This document shows positions 6,515-8,764 of a DNA stretch of 8,764 nt, piece by piece. Source of the stretch: Candidatus Borrarchaeota archaeon. GTDB lineage: Archaea; Asgardarchaeota; Sifarchaeia; Borrarchaeales; Borrarchaeaceae. The stretch covers positions 1 to 8,764 of the forward strand of contig JAEORY010000143.1 of NCBI GenBank assembly GCA_016840645.1, read 5' to 3'. The stretch's first letter is position 1. Each line of letters starts with the position of its first letter. The notes beneath the pieces are model-generated. The model did no database searches. It saw only the letters and a list, made by a program, of their open reading frames with translations, and had not been told where the DNA came from. A program made the position numbers and the translations under genes.

Positions 6515-6720
6515 ATTCAATTTCCCGAATAGTTATATAGACTATACTGTTTAAAAGCATTGCCCAAATATCATGAATATAATACAAAAGATCGTTTGTG
6601 ATTTATACACCTTAATAAGCATCAAAAATATATAAACCAGAAGTTACATATATAATATTGTATAATAATTTTCTGATAACGCCAAAAAAAGACGTTAGGG
6701 GAAGATAAGGAAGAAACACA
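6515..6720. promoter_or_regulatory. Divergent promoter region of the inserted element
   Basis: Between the winged-helix-like gene and the tnpB-like gene. Toward tnpB there are TATA-like boxes at 6627-6636 (AATATATAAA) and 6649-6657 (TATATAATA). A TAACG/CGTTA stem (6677-6681/6693-6697) with an A-rich loop follows, and then the ribosome-binding site AAGGAAG (6707-6713). Toward the small gene there is a TTTTAAA box near 6550 on the minus strand. No further gene is seen here. Confidence 0.4.
6536..6546. promoter_or_regulatory. Palindrome TATAGACTATA, possible operator
   Basis: A perfect 11-bp palindrome centred on 6541, about 22 to 32 bp upstream of the winged-helix-like start, where an autoregulator would block transcription. 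It is short and AT-rich, so it may be accidental. Confidence 0.3.
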
Positions 6721-8253
6721 ATGATGCAAACGGTTAAATTTCGAATCTATCCCGACAAAAAACAGGAATACACACTGCATGAGATCTTCACTATCTATAA
6801 CCGAGTGAAAAGGATTGGATATAACCTGCCGTTTCATAGCGAGGACCACATGAAAGAACGATTTGGTGAAGTAACAACTATCCAGCAGTGTTTGATGAGT
6901 CTATGCCATAACAACCCTTATGTCAATACCATCCTGATCGATAACAAGCGGAAACTGGATGCACAAAAAACATGGTTAGAAAAAAGAAGGAAGCGCATGA
7001 CACAGCAGTTACAGGTCATTACTAAGAAAATTAATGGAATAAATGAGAAAAATATAAACGACAGACGATTGAAGGGTTTATACGCCCGTAGATCCTCAAT
7101 AATAACTAAATTAAACGGTTTACAAATCAAACCAGTGGTTTTCGGTACTAAGAAATTATTCAGAGATCGAATACGCGGTAACATAAGTAGAGACGAGTTC
7201 AAGATACAAAGGGACGCATCTTTCAGTTGTATTGGAACGAAACAACAAGGATTGAAAAACCTAAACATCAAGGTATTAGCTGATAAGACAGTCAGGATAA
7301 GGACATTTTCCAAACAAAGGGGACGTAAATGGCTCATCGTTACTATGTCTGTAAACAATGCACAGGAACAATGGTATCAACAAGTTCTTAATGCCGATAA
7401 ATACTCGGTGACCGTGAAGAGGAAACTTTTAGATGGGGAGGTGCGTTACTTTGCACATGTTTTTTACGAGATTCCAGAACTCGCACCACATTACAAGTAC
7501 GAACATGGCGCAATCGGATTGGACTTCAATTATAATTTTGGTACCTTAACCAATATAGATCAGAATGGTAAATTTCTCTCTTATCACAGCATATTTTTTG
7601 AAAACCTTCACACTTATAGAAAAGATAAACGTAATGATTATATCTCTTATAAAATGGATAAAGTTGTCAATTATTGCATTAATATCGGCAAAGGCATTGT
7701 GGTTGAAGATTTACAGTTCGATCAAAAATTTTCCTATAATAAGAAATGCAACCGAAAATTGAGCAATTTGAAAACCACCGCCTTACAACTACTGGAGCGG
7801 AAATGTAAGAAACGCGGTGTGTCCTTTAGAAAGGTGTTTTCAGGATATACATCAATAATCGGTAGGTATAAATATTCAGGATTACATAATTTGTCAGTCC
7901 ATCACTTAGCGAGTTATGTAATAGCTCGAAGAGGTCTTGGATTTAAGGAAGGAATTCTTGCTGTTTACAATTGGGTACTCTCACAAGTTGAGGAGTATAT
8001 AGAGCCTCATTTGAAAAAGGGTAGTCCTTACCGTAAATGGTCAATGATCCATGACATCTTCAAGCGTAGTGGGATAACCTCCTTCAAGATTGCTGAAATA
8101 CTGAAACAAACAGTAGTAATGAAGCATATGTTGGACTCGGTGACGAGGGCACAGCCTGTTGACCTTAGGGCTGGTTCTTCTGTTCTTAAGGATAGGAGAA
8201 TTGAGGATTATCATAAACTATGGACTTTGAGCACTGAAGCAGTAGTTTTATAA
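6721..8253 (+). CDS. TnpB-related RuvC-fold protein (IS200/IS605-type accessory nuclease family), divergent
   Basis: A 510-aa protein with an N-terminal KFRIYPDKKQE motif (6-16), the 'KxRxYPxxxQ' opening of TnpB proteins. A basic coiled-coil-rich region follows (80-135), then a beta-rich part (180-250). The RuvC-like nuclease core shows motif I AIGLDFN with Asp268 and motif II GIVVEDL with Glu329. The segment GYTSIIGRYKY (375-385) and LSVHHLASYVIARRGLGF (391-408) stands where motif III belongs. It has His394/His395 rather than the usual Asp of DxNAA, and no CxxC zinc ribbon lies between motifs II and III. A 'YTSxIG...H..A.xVIARR' ending is known to me from the TnpB-related subgroup without zinc ribbon. 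The C-terminal tail includes RAGSSVLKD, reminiscent of the GSP-L tails of TnpB encoded over the omega RNA. ATG 6721 follows AAGGAAG at 7 nt. Whether it cuts DNA, or acts as an RNA-guided binder, is open. Confidence 0.75.
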   Translation: MMQTVKFRIYPDKKQEYTLHEIFTIYNRVKRIGYNLPFHSEDHMKERFGEVTTIQQCLMSLCHNNPYVNTILIDNKRKLDAQKTWLEKRRKRMTQQLQVITKKINGINEKNINDRRLKGLYARRSSIITKLNGLQIKPVVFGTKKLFRDRIRGNISRDEFKIQRDASFSCIGTKQQGLKNLNIKVLADKTVRIRTFSKQRGRKWLIVTMSVNNAQEQWYQQVLNADKYSVTVKRKLLDGEVRYFAHVFYEIPELAPHYKYEHGAIGLDFNYNFGTLTNIDQNGKFLSYHSIFFENLHTYRKDKRNDYISYKMDKVVNYCINIGKGIVVEDLQFDQKFSYNKKCNRKLSNLKTTALQLLERKCKKRGVSFRKVFSGYTSIIGRYKYSGLHNLSVHHLASYVIARRGLGFKEGILAVYNWVLSQVEEYIEPHLKKGSPYRKWSMIHDIFKRSGITSFKIAEILKQTVVMKHMLDSVTRAQPVDLRAGSSVLKDRRIEDYHKLWTLSTEAVVL

Positions 8254-8267
8254 ATAATTGTAAGGTC
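8100..8267 (+). ncRNA. Possible omega RNA overlapping the 3' end of the tnpB-like gene
   Basis: In TnpB elements the guide RNA scaffold normally overlaps the tnpB 3' end and the element's right end, with the guide continuing into flanking DNA. Here only 14 bp separate the stop codon from the boundary, and the last 40 codons are comparatively G-rich with stem potential: CAGCC (8152-8156) with GGCTG (8169-8173), and CCTTA (8163-8167) with TAAGG (8187-8191), which are mutually exclusive or pseudoknot-like. The guide would then begin GGGACTCGGATAACC. The start is approximate, and the call is by analogy rather than a recognised scaffold. Confidence 0.3.
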
Positions 8268-8276
8268 GGGACTCGG
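8268..8276 (+). repeat. Right 9-bp direct repeat flanking the insertion (GGGACTCGG)
   Basis: The exact partner of 6173-6181. Read in the ecfA2 frame it continues as GGA CTC GGA TAA, with the stop at 8278-8280, which is the presumed original end of ecfA2 now left stranded before ecfT. Confidence 0.7.
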
Positions 8277-8282
8277 ATAACC

Positions 8283-8764
8283 ATGATGCTTTCACCTCTA
8301 TCCGCATTTGAGTTTAAAAGAAAAGATACGTTTATTCATCATCTTGATCCTAGAACTTTGTTATATTTCGTTGTTCTTACATCAATTATCATCTTGCAAT
8401 TTCAACAACTAGTTCCAGTTGTTATCATTTTTTTTGCACTTATTCCCCTTCTATTTGTAGCAAGAATTATCCATGAGTGGCTCGTTTCCTTAAAAGGATT
8501 TATAATCCTTATACTCATCATTTTCATTATAAACGTGTTTTTTGGCTCATCAAATAACCCTCACCCCACCACATTTGCCTTAAGTATGGTCGTACGTCTT
8601 CTTGCTTTAGTGACTGCTTTTGCAATATTTTTCCAAACAGTACATCCTGATGATCTAGGACAAGCTCTTGTGGAATTAGGACTGCCTTACGAGTTTTCTT
8701 GGGCTATAACCACGGCATATCGCTATGTTCCTACATTAGCACGGGAAGCACAGCAAATAATTGA
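8283..8764 (+). CDS. ecfT: ECF transporter transmembrane scaffold protein EcfT (CbiQ family), N-terminal part
   Basis: 160 codons of an integral membrane protein cut off by the right edge. EcfT joins the two ATPases to the substrate-binding S component and transmits ATP-driven motion. The N-terminus has the family pattern FKRKDTFIHHLDPRTLL (about 11-27). Hydrophobic segments follow at about 27-60 and 72-87 and again around 98-118. The end of the visible part, AYRYVPTLAREAQQI, is the first cytoplasmic coupling motif (the Ala-Arg signature that contacts an EcfA groove). ATG 8283 is chosen, with ATG 8286 next to it. No strong Shine-Dalgarno precedes it, which fits translation originally coupled to the ecfA2 stop 2 nt upstream. 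After the insertion this coupling is lost and expression may depend on read-through from the tnpB-like gene. Confidence 0.9.
   Translation, partial: MMLSPLSAFEFKRKDTFIHHLDPRTLLYFVVLTSIIILQFQQLVPVVIIFFALIPLLFVARIIHEWLVSLKGFIILILIIFIINVFFGSSNNPHPTTFALSMVVRLLALVTAFAIFFQTVHPDDLGQALVELGLPYEFSWAITTAYRYVPTLAREAQQII

Larger units (their letters stand above)
6182..8267 (+). mobile_element. TnpB-type insertion splitting the ECF operon between ecfA2 and ecfT
   Basis: A 2086-bp segment bounded by 9-bp direct repeats. It carries a minus-strand winged-helix-like gene and a plus-strand TnpB-related gene and nothing needed by the transporter. Deleting it with one repeat copy joins ecfA2 to TAA at 8278-8280 and places ecfT ATG 2 nt further on, a compact operon junction. 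No terminal inverted repeats are evident at the outermost bases. A 10-bp inverted match, AAGAACCAGC (6251-6260) and GCTGGTTCTT (8170-8179), lies subterminally. No TnpA Y1 or serine recombinase or DDE transposase is encoded, so movement would need a helper in trans. A 9-bp duplication is unusual for IS200/IS605 or IS607, which do not normally duplicate targets, so exact boundaries could instead be 6173-8267, with a left flank ending TTGTT. The first 114 bp (6182-6295) show only AT-rich DNA and a small palindrome GTTCTAAGAAC (6246-6256). Confidence 0.7.

Noticed and set aside
6918..7358. Long open frame of 146 codons on the minus strand inside the tnpB-like gene
   Set aside because: It lies wholly antisense to a gene with recognised motifs, and its protein is Leu/Phe/Ser-rich as expected of a complement frame, with no domain seen.
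6721..8253. Complete IS200/IS605 or IS607 transposon with its own transposase
   Set aside because: Only the TnpB-related gene and a 72-aa HTH-like gene are present; no HUH Tyr transposase or serine recombinase motif is found in any frame of the insert.
6721..8253. A type V CRISPR effector (Cas12-like) locus
   Set aside because: No repeat-spacer array and no cas1, cas2 or cas4 in the window, and the protein looks like a TnpB-related accessory protein by size and motifs.
6182..8267. Terminal inverted repeats of a DDE transposon, suggested by the 9-bp duplication
   Set aside because: The outer bases GCGGTAGTC... and the complement of the right end GACCTTAC... do not pair, and no DDE transposase is encoded.

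Overview
The window reads as archaeal chromosome. It encodes a KEOPS Pcc1 subunit, a eukaryote-like ribosomal protein eL43 (L37Ae), prefoldin beta, a DHH/DHHA1 phosphoesterase and a FlaI/GspE2-type secretion ATPase. Upstream regions carry TATA-like boxes and oligo-T tracts follow several genes. The DNA is AT-rich and TTG starts with strong Shine-Dalgarno sequences appear to be used. The lineage cannot be fixed from this sequence; an Asgard or other mesophilic AT-rich archaeon is only a guess.

Layout. (1) 1-1851, minus strand: a type IV pilus/archaellum-like pair, the motor ATPase followed by the start of its TadC/FlaJ-like membrane partner, which runs off the left edge. (2) 2107-4333: an information-processing cluster of Pcc1 (+), eL43 (-), prefoldin beta (+) and a DHH phosphoesterase (+). 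Similar clusters are known in many archaea, but here eL43 points the opposite way and no rpoP is visible. (3) 4495-8764, plus strand: an energy-coupling factor (ECF) vitamin/metal transporter operon, ecfA1-ecfA2 overlapping by ATGA, then ecfT, which runs off the right edge. No substrate-binding S component is seen.

The most notable structure is an insertion of about 2.09 kb that splits the ECF operon exactly between ecfA2 and ecfT. A 9-bp direct repeat, GGGACTCGG, lies on both sides (6173-6181 and 8268-8276). Removing the insert in silico joins ecfA2 to its natural-looking stop (GGA CTC GGA TAA), with the ecfT ATG 2 nt later. The interrupted ecfA2 gains only one residue (Arg).

The insert carries two divergent genes: a 72-aa winged-helix-like protein on the minus strand with a palindrome in front of it, and a 510-aa TnpB-related RuvC-fold protein. 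The latter lacks the zinc ribbon and has His-His where RuvC motif III normally has Asp. Its 3' end nearly reaches the element boundary and may double as an omega RNA gene. No TnpA or other recombinase is present, so the element is probably mobilised in trans or is a remnant.
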